A DNA stretch of 64,000 nt from JAGXLC01 sp964585385 (GCA_964585385.1 CAZPDP010000007.1:1-64000); one strand, 5' to 3'; shown: positions 26,060 to 35,791, numbered from the stretch's first letter. Notes: a model not told the origin generated them from the sequence alone. Numbers and translations are program-made.

Positions 26060-27145
26060 TTATTTGCCCTCCTTCCATTTTAAGAATTTTTCGTGAGCAT
26101 ATTGCTGCTCCTTAAGATCATCAGGCATATCTGCATAATGATACTTGAATACATCCTCAAGAGGATATTCACCGTAATTCTCAGCTTCTTCAAATTGTCT
26201 TTCCACTTCTTTTTTAAATTGTTTGTTTACTTCTTCTTCTTTATCTTTATTCCATAAGTTCCTGTTAGTAAGATAAGTATTCAGTCTTTTCAGTGGATCT
26301 TTTTCTTCCCATTGCTGCTCTTCCTCTTTTGTACGATACTTGGAAGGATCATCGGAAGTTGTGTGGGCTCCTCTTCTGTAGGTAAGCGCTTCAATAAGTA
26401 CCGGTCCTTCGCCTTTACTGCAGGTTTCAGCGGCATATTCGGCTGCTTTGGTCATTGCGAAGAAATCGTTACCATCTACCTGGATACCTTTAATTCCATA
26501 AGCATAGGATTTAATTGCCAGGTTTTTCGAAGAGGTTTGATTTTGTACGTTGAATGAAATGGCATACTGGTTATTCTGAATAACAAATACAACCGGCGCT
26601 TTCCAAACCGCAGCAAAATTAAGCGCTTCATGGAAATCACCTTCTGAAGTACCGCCATCTCCAACAAAGCCATAAACGACCTCATCTTTTTTGTGATAAC
26701 TGATTTCATAACCAATTCCCGCAGCATGCAGTAATTGTGAGGCGATTGGCACGGATATGGGCAACAAGTGTTTTGAATTCTCAAAGCGAGAACCATCTTC
26801 ATAGCCCATAAAATAGAGAAATACCTCTTTAAGTGAAGCTCCTTTAGCTAACCATAAACCCAATTCGCGATAAGCAGGGACTACCCAATCATCTTCTCTT
26901 ATAATCTGGGCAATTCCTCCAGCTATTGCTTCCTGTCCAAAGTTTGGGGGGTAAGTATAAATTCTCCCCTGGCGCTGATATGAAACGGTCATCAAATCGG
27001 CGGTGCGGGCAAAAAGCATGTCTTTATATGCCTTAACAACCCGTTCATCGGAAATGTCAGGCATATACTTTTCATTCACTACCTTCCCGTCCTTATCCAT
27101 TATGGTAAAGAGCTTGTCTTTTAATGGATCATATTCTTTATACAT
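26060..27145 (-). CDS. 2-oxo-acid dehydrogenase E1 component, alpha subunit
   Basis: A 361-residue thiamine-diphosphate-binding subunit. The ThDP motif starts GDGGTSEGDFHEALNFAA at 162 and ends with NN at 191-192. YRRGAHTTSDDPSKYR near residue 270 holds the phosphorylation-loop region and resembles branched-chain and Gram-positive-type pyruvate E1alpha more than the PDHA1 type. It is the first gene of the operon, with an unusually clear ribosome-binding site (AAAGGAGG, about 27151-27158) for this phylum. The 170-base upstream gap holds no perfect TAnnTTTG box. Confidence 0.93.
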   Translation of the reverse strand: MYKEYDPLKDKLFTIMDKDGKVVNEKYMPDISDERVVKAYKDMLFARTADLMTVSYQRQGRIYTYPPNFGQEAIAGGIAQIIREDDWVVPAYRELGLWLAKGASLKEVFLYFMGYEDGSRFENSKHLLPISVPIASQLLHAAGIGYEISYHKKDEVVYGFVGDGGTSEGDFHEALNFAAVWKAPVVFVIQNNQYAISFNVQNQTSSKNLAIKSYAYGIKGIQVDGNDFFAMTKAAEYAAETCSKGEGPVLIEALTYRRGAHTTSDDPSKYRTKEEEQQWEEKDPLKRLNTYLTNRNLWNKDKEEEVNKQFKKEVERQFEEAENYGEYPLEDVFKYHYADMPDDLKEQQYAHEKFLKWKEGK

Positions 27146-27315
27146 CAGTTCCTCCTTTAAAATTAAACATCATATTAAAAATTAAATTCTTCTAACAATA
27201 AACACATATTTTTGTTTAATGTTCGAACAAATAGAGGTTAACAAATAGTTAGGTGATTGCAGGAAATAGATTAATCTTTAACAAAAAACCGGAAAACGGA
27301 GGGCATGAACAAAAT

Positions 27316-28020
27316 TTAAAGGTTGTTTTTTTTCTTTTTACTATAAGATTTTGAAAGTTTTTCAATTTTGAACATTTTGCCGTGTCCGGGATAAATGTAT
27401 TTAATATGAGTCTGAAGCAAAGATTCCCAACTTTCCATTAACTTATCCGGCTCATTTGCAAAGGGTGGGTAAACCCCTGTACCCATAATATTAAAAGCTG
27501 CATCCCCTACAAAAGCGATTGTGTTTTCAAGGATTAACGACAAAGAACCGTCTGTATGTCCGGGAGTGGGTATAATGAATGCATCCAGCCCATCAATTTC
27601 AGGGTCATATCTCTTTGAAATGACAATATCAGGCTCGACAGGAGCATATTTACCCATTGAGGAAAAAAAAGTTTTTACGATCCAAACAATGGATTTTGTA
27701 AAGGGATTTGTTCCATTGGGCAGATCCAAATAGCCTGAATGTAAATGATTCGCTTCATTTTCATGAACCAAAACTTTAGCCCCGGTTTTCCTTTTGAGAT
27801 AATCCAGACTTCCTACGTGATCGTAATGGCAATGCGTTACAACGATTAGTATGATATCCTCGGGGTTAAAACCATAACTCTTCAGTTGTTTTAAAATCCA
27901 TTTCCCTTTATTAGGTGGTCCTGCATCTACAAGAACAGATTCTTTGCCGTTTTTTATAAGATACAGATTTGCTCCACTGGCGGGAATTGAAATTACTTTC
28001 TCTTTAATCTTACTCTCCAT
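27316..28020 (-). CDS. MBL-fold metallo-hydrolase
   Basis: A 234-residue metallo-beta-lactamase-fold protein. The metal motif is THCHYDHVGS (HxHxDH), with supporting ligands in TPGHTDGS and FVGDAAF and the final PGHG. This is the general glyoxalase II-like hydrolase fold, and the substrate is not predictable. No signal peptide; an alpha-helical insertion at about residues 95-140 (around SMGKYAPVEP) is family-typical. It lies 20 bases downstream of the uracil-DNA glycosylase gene, so the two may be co-transcribed. The poly-lysine C terminus (SKKKKN) is unremarkable. Confidence 0.88.
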   Translation of the reverse strand: MESKIKEKVISIPASGANLYLIKNGKESVLVDAGPPNKGKWILKQLKSYGFNPEDIILIVVTHCHYDHVGSLDYLKRKTGAKVLVHENEANHLHSGYLDLPNGTNPFTKSIVWIVKTFFSSMGKYAPVEPDIVISKRYDPEIDGLDAFIIPTPGHTDGSLSLILENTIAFVGDAAFNIMGTGVYPPFANEPDKLMESWESLLQTHIKYIYPGHGKMFKIEKLSKSYSKKKKNNL

Positions 28021-28039
28021 TAAAACGAAATTTTATGTG

Positions 28040-28798
28040 CTACAAATTGTTATCCGTATTCCCATCCGGTAATAAATTGTCGGGATGGTCAATATATTTT
28101 TCCTCCAGTTGGTATCTGATGCATGAGGTCCAGTCTCCTTTGCAGTATGTGTCGATCCATTTTTTTGGTAACTTGCCTTCATCGTAAAAGGTTTTTATAG
28201 GACAAACATGAAACCATTTGCACGTTTTTTTTAAAACATGAATCTTTTTATAATTATCCAGGAGTTTATCATAATTAGCGCTGTTATGCACAACTGTCGC
28301 CGGATGACGTAATGGCAATATCTTTCTGTTCCCGGCAACTAAAATTGAACCGAATAACTCAGGAAAATGATGCCTGTCAGGAACAGGCAAACTGTAGGTA
28401 CTTAGCATAGTTTTAGTTGCATGATACCCCAGAGTTATTAATACCTTGGGATTCACAAGCCAGATTTCCTGCATCAAATATAAATTAGTACATGTGTTTA
28501 TTTCATCCCTCCTGGGTTTTCTGCTTTTGGGTAAAAAACACTTTAACAAATTCGTTCTGTAAAAATGTTTCAGATCAAGCCCTAAATCTTCAAAAAGTTG
28601 ATGTAAAATTTTGCCTGAAGGTCCGATAAACATCTTTCCCTGGTTGTCCTCCTCTCTACCCGGAGCCTGACCTATAATCATAAAACCGGAATCAAAATTG
28701 CCTTCTGCAGGTACAGCATTTTGCCGGGTTTTATGCAGACGGCATTGAGTACAACCTTTTACCTTTTTCTGTATTTCTTTCAATTGCTCTCTTTTCAA
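28040..28798 (-). CDS. Family-4-type uracil-DNA glycosylase with cysteine-rich C-terminal tail
   Basis: A 252-residue glycosylase that removes uracil from DNA to start base-excision repair. The iron-sulfur ligands typical of family 4 are C16, C19, C87 and C103. The active-site motif GQAPGREED lies at 43-51, and the second motif LPLRHPATV at 161-169. Beyond the catalytic domain (about 1-190) there is a tail with C193, C199, C219 and C226 (CKWFHVC, then YCKGDWTSC), which could hold a second metal or Fe-S site. The usual family-4 enzyme ends near residue 190-200. The gene is 20 bases upstream of the MBL hydrolase. Confidence 0.85.
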   Translation of the reverse strand: MKREQLKEIQKKVKGCTQCRLHKTRQNAVPAEGNFDSGFMIIGQAPGREEDNQGKMFIGPSGKILHQLFEDLGLDLKHFYRTNLLKCFLPKSRKPRRDEINTCTNLYLMQEIWLVNPKVLITLGYHATKTMLSTYSLPVPDRHHFPELFGSILVAGNRKILPLRHPATVVHNSANYDKLLDNYKKIHVLKKTCKWFHVCPIKTFYDEGKLPKKWIDTYCKGDWTSCIRYQLEEKYIDHPDNLLPDGNTDNNL

Positions 28799-28906
28799 AA
28801 CTTCTGCTACAATTTGAATAACACAATTTTATCAGTAATTAGTCCTATTGTTTTCTTCTTTTTTATAAATTTACCGTAATTTCTGTTAAATATCAATCCC
28901 TGAAAA

Positions 28907-30247
28907 ATGTTTAAAGAAATCGAAGAATTTTTTAAAGAAAAACTTTGGCGCATTGCTGTCGAAAAGAAATCAGGTCGGCAAAGGTTATGGATTCGATTAC
29001 TGAGAATTATAACCTTAGCTTTAAGAGGTTTCAAAGAAGACAAAATTAGCCTGAGAGCTTCTGCTCTGACAGTATACTCCCTTCTTGCTGTTGTTCCCGT
29101 GGTAGCAATGGCCTTTGGAATTGCCAAAGGGTTTGGAATGAGCAAATATATTGAACAATTAAAAACCCAGTTGGAAGAAAGATTTCTGGCCAATGTTGAA
29201 AGCCAGCAGGAGATCATCAATCGAATATTTGAATTTGCTAATTCATTTCTGGAAAATACAAAAGGAGGATTAATTGCAGGGATTGGACTGATTGTGCTAC
29301 TCTGGTCTGTACTAAAGGTTTTTTCCAATATCGAAAGCTCTTTTAATGCAGTCTGGCACATTCGAAAATCCCGTTCATGGTTCAGAAAATTCAGCGATTA
29401 TTTCTCCCTCATGCTTATTGCTCCCATCATTGCTATATTATCCAGCAGTGCAAGCGTCTTTATTACCACTCAAATTGAAAGTATTACCGAAGAAGTTGAA
29501 TTGCTGGGTTTCATAAGCCCTTTCATTTTTTTCCTGGTAAAATTGATTCCTTATGTATTGATCTGGTTTTTATTTACATTCCTTTATATGTTCATGCCAA
29601 ACACGAAAGTAAAGTTCCGCTCTGCATTGATCGGTGGTATCGTGGCCGGGACAGTCTTCGTGTTCATTCAGTGGGTTTATATCCACTTCCAGGTGGGAGT
29701 ATCAAGATATAATGCCATTTATGGTAGTTTTGCCGCACTACCTCTTTTTATTATCTGGTTACAGCTTAGTTGGCTTATTGTGCTATTGGGCGCTGAAATA
29801 TCTTTTGCCGACCAGAATCTGGAAAACTATGAATTCGAATCGGATGTAGATAATATTAGTCTGTACGGTAAGAAAACAATGGCCTTAATTATTACACAAT
29901 TACTGGTAAAAAACTTCACCAGGGCTGCAGATCCACTTACAGCAGAACAAATTAGCCACAAACTAAAAATACCCATCCGCCTTGTGCGAGTTATACTTTT
30001 CGATTTGGTTGAATCCAGAATACTCTCGGAAATTATTAGTCCAAATACCAAAGAAAGGGCCTATCAACCGGCGCAGGATGTAGATAATCTTTCGATTACT
30101 TACGTGCTGAAGTCATTGGAGCACCTGGGAAAAGACAAAATCTTATCAATCCAGGGAAACGAACAGGAAAAGATTAAGCAAATCGTAGACAATCATTGGA
30201 TTAATATGGAAAAAGCAGAAGGTTCGACGTTACTGAAAAATATTTAA
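28907..30247 (+). CDS. YihY/BrkB-family membrane protein with C-terminal winged-helix-like domain
   Basis: A 446-residue protein with six predicted helices between about residues 45 and 300 (SLLAVVPVVAMAFGIAKGFG, GLIAGIGLIVLLWSVL, then a pair near 165-240 and 250-310). The order and the FNAVWHIRKSRSW signature fit YihY (formerly called RNase BN). The family's function is not established; it is not a ribonuclease. Residues about 320-446 form a soluble domain containing LTAEQISHKLKIPIRLVRVILFDLVES, which looks like a winged helix. A short N-terminal cytoplasmic helix precedes the membrane part. Divergent from the glycosylase gene. Confidence 0.85.
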   Translation: MFKEIEEFFKEKLWRIAVEKKSGRQRLWIRLLRIITLALRGFKEDKISLRASALTVYSLLAVVPVVAMAFGIAKGFGMSKYIEQLKTQLEERFLANVESQQEIINRIFEFANSFLENTKGGLIAGIGLIVLLWSVLKVFSNIESSFNAVWHIRKSRSWFRKFSDYFSLMLIAPIIAILSSSASVFITTQIESITEEVELLGFISPFIFFLVKLIPYVLIWFLFTFLYMFMPNTKVKFRSALIGGIVAGTVFVFIQWVYIHFQVGVSRYNAIYGSFAALPLFIIWLQLSWLIVLLGAEISFADQNLENYEFESDVDNISLYGKKTMALIITQLLVKNFTRAADPLTAEQISHKLKIPIRLVRVILFDLVESRILSEIISPNTKERAYQPAQDVDNLSITYVLKSLEHLGKDKILSIQGNEQEKIKQIVDNHWINMEKAEGSTLLKNI

Positions 30248-30393
30248 CCTGAATTCAATCAGACTGATTAAGCCTTCCCCCTATTCTTTATCATGTCTGG
30301 CATGATTCCGTTCATTTTGTTTTCCATACAAAAAGTCTGCCCGATTAGTTGTCCAGGCGCAGAAGGAAAAATATACACCGTTCAAATAGAAGG

Positions 30394-30975
30394 TCAGCGG
30401 ATTTTTTGCTTCTCATAGTAAGCCTCGGCAGCTTCCTCCAGTTCCTTATACCAGGCCTCCCCATATCGTCTAATAAGAGCGTCTTTGACAAATTTATAAA
30501 CAGGGACACCCTCAAATTTACCCTTATTTACAGCGGGCCGGCATATTTCCCATTCATGGTAGTTTAAAGCCTCCAGCCCGTTTATATAGGATATCCTGAT
30601 TGGATAAAGATGACAAGATATAGGTTTTCGAAAATCTACGACATTCTTAAAATATGCATTTTCAATGGCACATTTGGCTATCCCGTTCTCAAAAACAGCA
30701 TAAGCACATTCTTCATGATGAACGAGCGGGGTCACAAAATCACCATCGGTATCATTTGTTACAACACCCTGTTCTTCAATGGCCTTTTTCCCTTCTGGTC
30801 TCATGAAAGGTTTTACTTTAGGCACAATTTCCTCAAGGATAGGTTTTTCGGCATTATCCAATGGAGCACCGGCAACGCCTTCAACGCAACAATGGCCTTT
30901 GCACTGGTTTATATCGCAGACAAAACGTTGTTCAAAGATATCTAAGCTAACAAGGGTGTTATGAATCAACAACAT
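30394..30975 (-). CDS. DUF3109 family protein
   Basis: A 193-residue cytoplasmic protein. The N-terminal cysteine cluster C20, C25, C29, C30 (CDINQCKGHCC) and later conserved cysteines (EECAYAVF, IAKCAIE, ISCHLYPIR, EICRPA) suggest a metal or Fe-S cofactor, as in YkgJ-like zinc/iron-chelating proteins. The family is almost confined to Bacteroidota and has no proven function. It lies 19 bases downstream of gpmI on the same strand, so the two may share a transcript. Confidence 0.88.
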   Translation of the reverse strand: MLLIHNTLVSLDIFEQRFVCDINQCKGHCCVEGVAGAPLDNAEKPILEEIVPKVKPFMRPEGKKAIEEQGVVTNDTDGDFVTPLVHHEECAYAVFENGIAKCAIENAYFKNVVDFRKPISCHLYPIRISYINGLEALNYHEWEICRPAVNKGKFEGVPVYKFVKDALIRRYGEAWYKELEEAAEAYYEKQKIR

Positions 30976-30994
30976 AATCTAACTATTGAATAAA

Positions 30995-32521
30995 TTAATC
31001 TACAAGTGATTTTCCGGTCATTTCTCCAGGAATTGGAATATTCATTATTTTAAGCAGTGTGGGAGCGACATCTGCAAGAATGCCTTCCTTAATCTTCTTA
31101 TATTCATCGGAAACAAGAATAGATGGTACAGGATTCATAGAATGAGCTGTGTTTGGTGAACCGTCAGGATTAACTGCATTATCAGCATTGCCGTGATCAG
31201 CTATGATGTAAGCTGTATAACCATTTTCCTTTGCTGTCTCCACTACATCTTTAACGCAGGAATCCACAGCTTCTATTGCTTTTCTAATGGATTCATATAC
31301 TCCTGTATGTCCTACCATATCGCCATTGGCAAAATTCAGGCAAATAAAATCCTGCTCCTGCTTTTTCATTTCTTTTACAACAGCATCCCTCACTTTGTAA
31401 GCGCTCATCTCAGGCTTTTCATCATAAGTTTTAACTTCTTGCGGAGAAGGTATCAATATTCTGGATTCATTCTCAAATTCTTCTTCACGTCCTCCTGAGA
31501 AGAAGAAAGTCACATGAGCATATTTTTCTGTTTCAGCAATACGTAATTGCTTTTTACCTGCGTTTGCCAGAACTTCACCCATAGTATTGCCTATATTTTC
31601 CTTCTCGTATATTATATTAACATTCTTAAAGGACTCATCATAACGGGCCATCGTTAAATAATACAAAGGTATAGTCTGTAAACCATGTTCCGGCATATCT
31701 TTTTGAGTCAGTGCCATTGTAATTTCTCTAAGCCTGTCTGTACGGAAGTTAAAACAAACAACCACGTCATCTTCATTGATGGTCCCGACGGGATTTTCGT
31801 TCTCGTCAACCATAACAATGGGCTCAATAAATTCATCGGTAACACCACTATCATAAGATTCCTGGATGGATTGCAAGATATCCCCTGAAGGTGCACCTTT
31901 ACCTGAAACAAACAAATCGTAAGCCTTTTTAATTCTCTCCCATCGTTTATCCCGGTCCATTCCGTAAAACCTGCCCACAAGAGAGGCTATCTGTCCATTT
32001 GAAGTTTCCAGGTGTTCCTGAAGATTTTTAATGTATCCCTTCCCGCTTTTGGGATCAGTATCTCTTCCATCTGTAAGTGCATGTATATAGACCTTATCAA
32101 GGCCATAATCTCCTGTCATATCGCAAAGCTTGTACAAATGTTTATCCGAGCTATGAACACCCCCATCAGAGACAAGTCCAATGAAATGAACAGCTTTGTC
32201 ATTTTCTTTTGCATACTGGAAAGCGTCGTTCAATACTTTGTTTTTATCAAATGAACCATCTTCGATAGCTTTATTGATTCTTACAAGGTCCTGATAGACA
32301 ATGCGCCCTGCCCCAATATTCAGGTGACCAACCTCGGAGTTGCCCATCTGACCTTCGGGAAGGCCTACGTTTTCACCTGAAGTGTGAAGAATCGAATTTG
32401 GATATTTATCATACAAGCTGTCCACATAAGGTGTGTTTGCTGTGTGTATGACATTTTTTTCGCTTTTATCACCAATTCCCCAACCGTCTAATATGATTAA
32501 AATTGATTTTTTATTTGGCAT
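30995..32521 (-). CDS. gpmI: 2,3-bisphosphoglycerate-independent phosphoglycerate mutase
   Basis: A 508-residue glycolytic/gluconeogenic enzyme interconverting 3- and 2-phosphoglycerate through a phosphoserine intermediate. The alkaline-phosphatase-fold metal site has D12 (ILDGWGIG) and the catalytic serine S62 in MGNSEVGHLNIGAGR. The transferase insertion carries HALTDGRDTDP and GRFYGMDRD. The C-terminal metal ligands are in GDMVGHTG and IIADHGNADN. Full length for the family (about 505-515). Confidence 0.96.
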   Translation of the reverse strand: MPNKKSILIILDGWGIGDKSEKNVIHTANTPYVDSLYDKYPNSILHTSGENVGLPEGQMGNSEVGHLNIGAGRIVYQDLVRINKAIEDGSFDKNKVLNDAFQYAKENDKAVHFIGLVSDGGVHSSDKHLYKLCDMTGDYGLDKVYIHALTDGRDTDPKSGKGYIKNLQEHLETSNGQIASLVGRFYGMDRDKRWERIKKAYDLFVSGKGAPSGDILQSIQESYDSGVTDEFIEPIVMVDENENPVGTINEDDVVVCFNFRTDRLREITMALTQKDMPEHGLQTIPLYYLTMARYDESFKNVNIIYEKENIGNTMGEVLANAGKKQLRIAETEKYAHVTFFFSGGREEEFENESRILIPSPQEVKTYDEKPEMSAYKVRDAVVKEMKKQEQDFICLNFANGDMVGHTGVYESIRKAIEAVDSCVKDVVETAKENGYTAYIIADHGNADNAVNPDGSPNTAHSMNPVPSILVSDEYKKIKEGILADVAPTLLKIMNIPIPGEMTGKSLVD

Positions 32522-32618
32522 AGAAGTAAATTTTTTGATAATAACAAGACATTTATAGCAAATGTTTTGTTAAGCAGTTTAATTACAAGGCAAAAATAGT
32601 AAAACCATTCCTATAAAT

Positions 32619-32651
32619 AAAAAATCACCGACAAAGTGCCGGTGATTTTTT
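32619..32651 (-). terminator. Terminator of the glycine-betaine importer operon
   Basis: AAAAATCACCG (32620-32630) pairs with CGGTGATTTTT (32640-32650). The hairpin lies 25 bases after the stop codon of the binding-protein gene and is flanked by A/T runs on both sides, so it can terminate in either direction. Confidence 0.85.
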
Positions 32652-32674
32652 ATTATTTAGAATAAGATAAAAGT

Positions 32675-33583
32675 TTACTTCTTAAGTTCTTCTGGCATCC
32701 AGCTTTCAACAAGTACTTTATGGCTCATATACCATTCTTTAGCTGCCACTACTTCATCGTCGCCTTTTTCAATGGCATCCATAAGGTTGTAAAGCTGTGT
32801 TTCTTCCAGGTTAAAGTTTGTGAAGAATTCATGCAGAACAGGGAAGTCTTTTTTAAATCCTGTTCTTGTAACAATTGCACAAACATCCTTTGGATAAATC
32901 TCCTTAGGATCCTTCAGGTATTTAAGATCATAGTCGGCCCACATGTGGTGAGGTTTCCAACCAGTGATAATAATTGGTTCCTGCTTGTCATAAGATCTCT
33001 TCAGTGAAGCCATCATAGCAGGACCACTTGAAGTAACCTGTTTGAAATCAAGACCATATTCTTTGATAGCCTTTTCGGTATTTCTGTGGATACCAGCACC
33101 ACTTCCGATACCGATAATTTTACCATCAAATTTTTTAACATGGTCATTCAACTGTGGTATAGAGTCAATGTCCACATATTGTGGAACAACCAAACCAGTA
33201 GTACCACCACTGAATGATTCCCCGATTTTCTTCAGGTTATCGCCATATTCTTCCCAGTAATCTGAGTGAGTGTGAGGTAACCAGGCATCTAAGAAAAGGT
33301 CAGCATCACCTTTTGCTATAGACGCGTAAATTGGTCCTGGTTCAAGTGGTGTAATTTTCACATCGTAACCTTTATCTTCGAGGGCTGCTTTAGCCAGGTT
33401 TGTGAAAGCAATGCCTTCTGCCCAGTTAGGATACAAGATTTTAACTTGTTGTTCTTTATTGGCAGCACCTTTAGCTTCTTCGCCCTCCTTTTTGGCACCT
33501 TGTTTACAGGCTGTAAAACTCAATACCGCAGCTCCAATAAGTACTGCGAAAAGTGTTTTAAAATTAATACTTAGTTTTTGCAT
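32675..33583 (-). CDS. opuAC: Glycine betaine/proline ABC transporter substrate-binding lipoprotein
   Basis: A 302-residue protein with a lipoprotein signal (hydrophobic stretch then SFTACKQG, lipid-modified Cys at 26). The mature part is an OpuAC-type binding domain starting near residue 46 (VKILYPNWAEGIAFTNL). Aromatic residues in WAEG, WLPHTH and GWKPHHMWADYD are typical ligands of the betaine ammonium group. Third gene of the operon, 53 bases after the permease. It captures osmoprotectant in the periplasm, anchored to the inner membrane. Confidence 0.92.
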   Translation of the reverse strand: MQKLSINFKTLFAVLIGAAVLSFTACKQGAKKEGEEAKGAANKEQQVKILYPNWAEGIAFTNLAKAALEDKGYDVKITPLEPGPIYASIAKGDADLFLDAWLPHTHSDYWEEYGDNLKKIGESFSGGTTGLVVPQYVDIDSIPQLNDHVKKFDGKIIGIGSGAGIHRNTEKAIKEYGLDFKQVTSSGPAMMASLKRSYDKQEPIIITGWKPHHMWADYDLKYLKDPKEIYPKDVCAIVTRTGFKKDFPVLHEFFTNFNLEETQLYNLMDAIEKGDDEVVAAKEWYMSHKVLVESWMPEELKK

Positions 33584-33636
33584 AGTTAACTTCTCCTTTT
33601 TTGGTTAGTAAATTGATTATAATAAATCGTATATAG

Positions 33637-34521
33637 TTATTCTTCATCAGAAACTTGTTTTCTGGAAATACCGAGAGCTTGCGTCACGCGGTCGAGGAAT
33701 ATGGCAAGAATAACAATTCCTACTCCAGCTTCAAAACCAAGTGCCATATCCGCTTTCAGGATTCCTTTGTAAACAGCTTGTCCAAGACCTCCTGCACCTA
33801 CCATAGATGCTATAACTACCATTGAAAGTGCAAGCATAATTACCTGGTTTACACCGGCAAGTATTGTTGGCTTTGCAAGGGGTATCTGTACTTTGTATAA
33901 CAATTGCCTTTGTGTACAACCAAAAGCCATGGAGGCCTCCACTACATCTTGCTGTACATTCCTGATTCCAAGATTTGTTAGTCGTACAGCCGGTGGTAAT
34001 GAAAATACAATGGTTGCAATTACACCCGGTACGTTTCCTACGCTAAAGAATATAATGGCAGGAATCAGGTAAACAAAAGGCGGAAGTGTCTGCATAAAGT
34101 CAAGAACAGGCCGGATTATTTTCTCTGCATTATCATGCCGGGCAGCATATATACCCAGCGGTATACCAAGAACTAATGCAATAAGAGCTGAAACAAGAAT
34201 CAAGGCAATGGTTTGCATTGTTTCTATCCAGTATCCCATACCATACAACAAGAGCAAGCCAAGAATAGTGAATATCATGATGCCTCCACCAGCTTTCCAG
34301 GCTTTTTTTGTAAAGGGCTTATGTCCTTTTGATGTCATCAAAAATGCAATGACAGCCAAAATTACTATCATGAGGTAGGCATTGGGAAAAAGCAATACAT
34401 TTTGCAATGAAGTAACCATTGCATCAACTCCAACGGTAATACCGTCAAAGAAACCCGCGGCATTAGCAGAAAGCCAATCAACAGCGCTTTCTACCCATTC
34501 ACCTAAAGGTATATCTATCAT
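33637..34521 (-). CDS. opuAB: Glycine betaine/proline ABC transporter permease
   Basis: A 294-residue permease with about six to seven helices and the binding-protein-dependent transport motif EASMAFGCTQRQLLYKVQIP. The N-terminal amphipathic segment (residues 1-45) before the first helix is like ProW/OpuAB. Its ATG overlaps the stop of the ATPase gene (ATGA at 34518-34521), a sign of translational coupling. It forms the channel of the importer. Confidence 0.93.
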   Translation of the reverse strand: MIDIPLGEWVESAVDWLSANAAGFFDGITVGVDAMVTSLQNVLLFPNAYLMIVILAVIAFLMTSKGHKPFTKKAWKAGGGIMIFTILGLLLLYGMGYWIETMQTIALILVSALIALVLGIPLGIYAARHDNAEKIIRPVLDFMQTLPPFVYLIPAIIFFSVGNVPGVIATIVFSLPPAVRLTNLGIRNVQQDVVEASMAFGCTQRQLLYKVQIPLAKPTILAGVNQVIMLALSMVVIASMVGAGGLGQAVYKGILKADMALGFEAGVGIVILAIFLDRVTQALGISRKQVSDEE

Positions 34522-35756
34522 AGGTTAACTCCTCCTTCTTTTCTAATTTGTTGAACTTCTTTTCTTTCTTTACCTATCATTTCTGCAATCACTGTTGAGT
34601 GAACAACGACTCCAATAAGCTTTTTATTTTCATCTACTACAGCCAGGTTTAAATCGGTATCCAGAAACATAGGCAATAACTCATTAACAGGTGTTTCTTT
34701 GGTAACCGCTGTTACTTCTTCTTTTGTGTACATAAACTCCTTAACATCTCTCATTCCTTTATCTTCCATCTCCTTCATATCATTGTCTTTTACAAAACCC
34801 AGGAATTTAGTATCTTCATCGATAACAGGCAAAGAAGTAACCCCTGCATTACTCATTTTTCTAAGAGCAGCGCGCGGCCCGTCCTGTTTAATCCTTACAC
34901 TGGCAGGATTTTTAAACATTACAGTACCAGCAGTGACAATACCCCCTCGGTCTACATTTTCAACAAATGCACGAACATAATCATCGGCGGGATTTGTAAG
35001 AATTTCTTCGGGTGTACCAATTTGCACAATGATACCGTCTTTCATAATGGCAATCCGGTCACCTAATTTAAGGGCCTCATCCAGATCGTGGGTGATAAAT
35101 AGTATCGTTTTCTGTACTTTTTCCTGGAGTTGCAGCAGTTCATCCTGCATGTTTGTACGAATGAGCGGGTCAAGCGCACTAAAGGCCTCATCCATTAAAA
35201 GGATTTCGGGATCTGTAGCCAAAGCTCTTGCCAGACCAACTCTTTGCTGCATACCACCGCTTAACTGTCCGGTCATTTTCTCTTCATAACCTTCCAGACC
35301 AACAGTTTTAATTACCTCGTATGCTTTATTAATTCGTGTTTCTTCATCCACTCCCTGTATTTCCAGTCCGAACGCAACATTTGAACTAACTGTCCGGTGG
35401 GGTAACAAGCCAAAATGCTGAAAGACCATAGTCATTTTCTTACGACGAATTTCCAGTCGAAGCTGTGTTTCATCAGCTTCCATAACATCATCATCGTCGA
35501 CTAAAATCTTACCATTTGTGGGTTCAATAAGTCTGTTAAAACATCTCAGTAAGGTAGACTTTCCGCTACCGGAAAGACCCATTACAACAAAAACTTCTCC
35601 TTCCTCAATTTCAAAGCTGACATCGTTCACACCAACAGTACATCCTGTCTCATGTAAAATTTCGGTTTTACTCTTTCCTTGCTTGAGAAGTTCTTGTGCC
35701 TCCTTTGCCCGTTTTCCAAAGATGACACTTATATTTTCTACTTTGATTTTACTCAT
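34518..35756 (-). CDS. opuAA: Glycine betaine/proline ABC transporter ATPase with CBS domains
   Basis: A 412-residue ATP-binding subunit. Walker A GLSGSGKST is at 60-68, signature LSGGMQQRVGLARAL near 170, Walker B LLMDEAFSALDP near 192. Residues about 280-400 form two CBS domains (SLPVIDEDTKFLGFV, LAVVDENKKLIGVV), which in OpuA sense ionic strength or cyclic di-AMP and gate transport. A TAAATTTG -7 element (35784-35791) lies 28 bases before the ATG. It is the first gene of the three-gene osmoprotectant importer. Confidence 0.94.
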   Translation of the reverse strand: MSKIKVENISVIFGKRAKEAQELLKQGKSKTEILHETGCTVGVNDVSFEIEEGEVFVVMGLSGSGKSTLLRCFNRLIEPTNGKILVDDDDVMEADETQLRLEIRRKKMTMVFQHFGLLPHRTVSSNVAFGLEIQGVDEETRINKAYEVIKTVGLEGYEEKMTGQLSGGMQQRVGLARALATDPEILLMDEAFSALDPLIRTNMQDELLQLQEKVQKTILFITHDLDEALKLGDRIAIMKDGIIVQIGTPEEILTNPADDYVRAFVENVDRGGIVTAGTVMFKNPASVRIKQDGPRAALRKMSNAGVTSLPVIDEDTKFLGFVKDNDMKEMEDKGMRDVKEFMYTKEEVTAVTKETPVNELLPMFLDTDLNLAVVDENKKLIGVVVHSTVIAEMIGKERKEVQQIRKEGGVNL

Positions 35757-35783
35757 AAGGCATTTCTAACTATGATCAATTAT

Positions 35784-35791
35784 CAAATTTA
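35784..35791 (-). promoter_or_regulatory. -7 element of the betaine importer operon
   Basis: The minus strand reads TAAATTTG, a perfect match to the Bacteroidota consensus TAnnTTTG, 28 bases from the ATG of opuAA. No clear TTTG -33 box stands at the expected distance. Confidence 0.5.
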
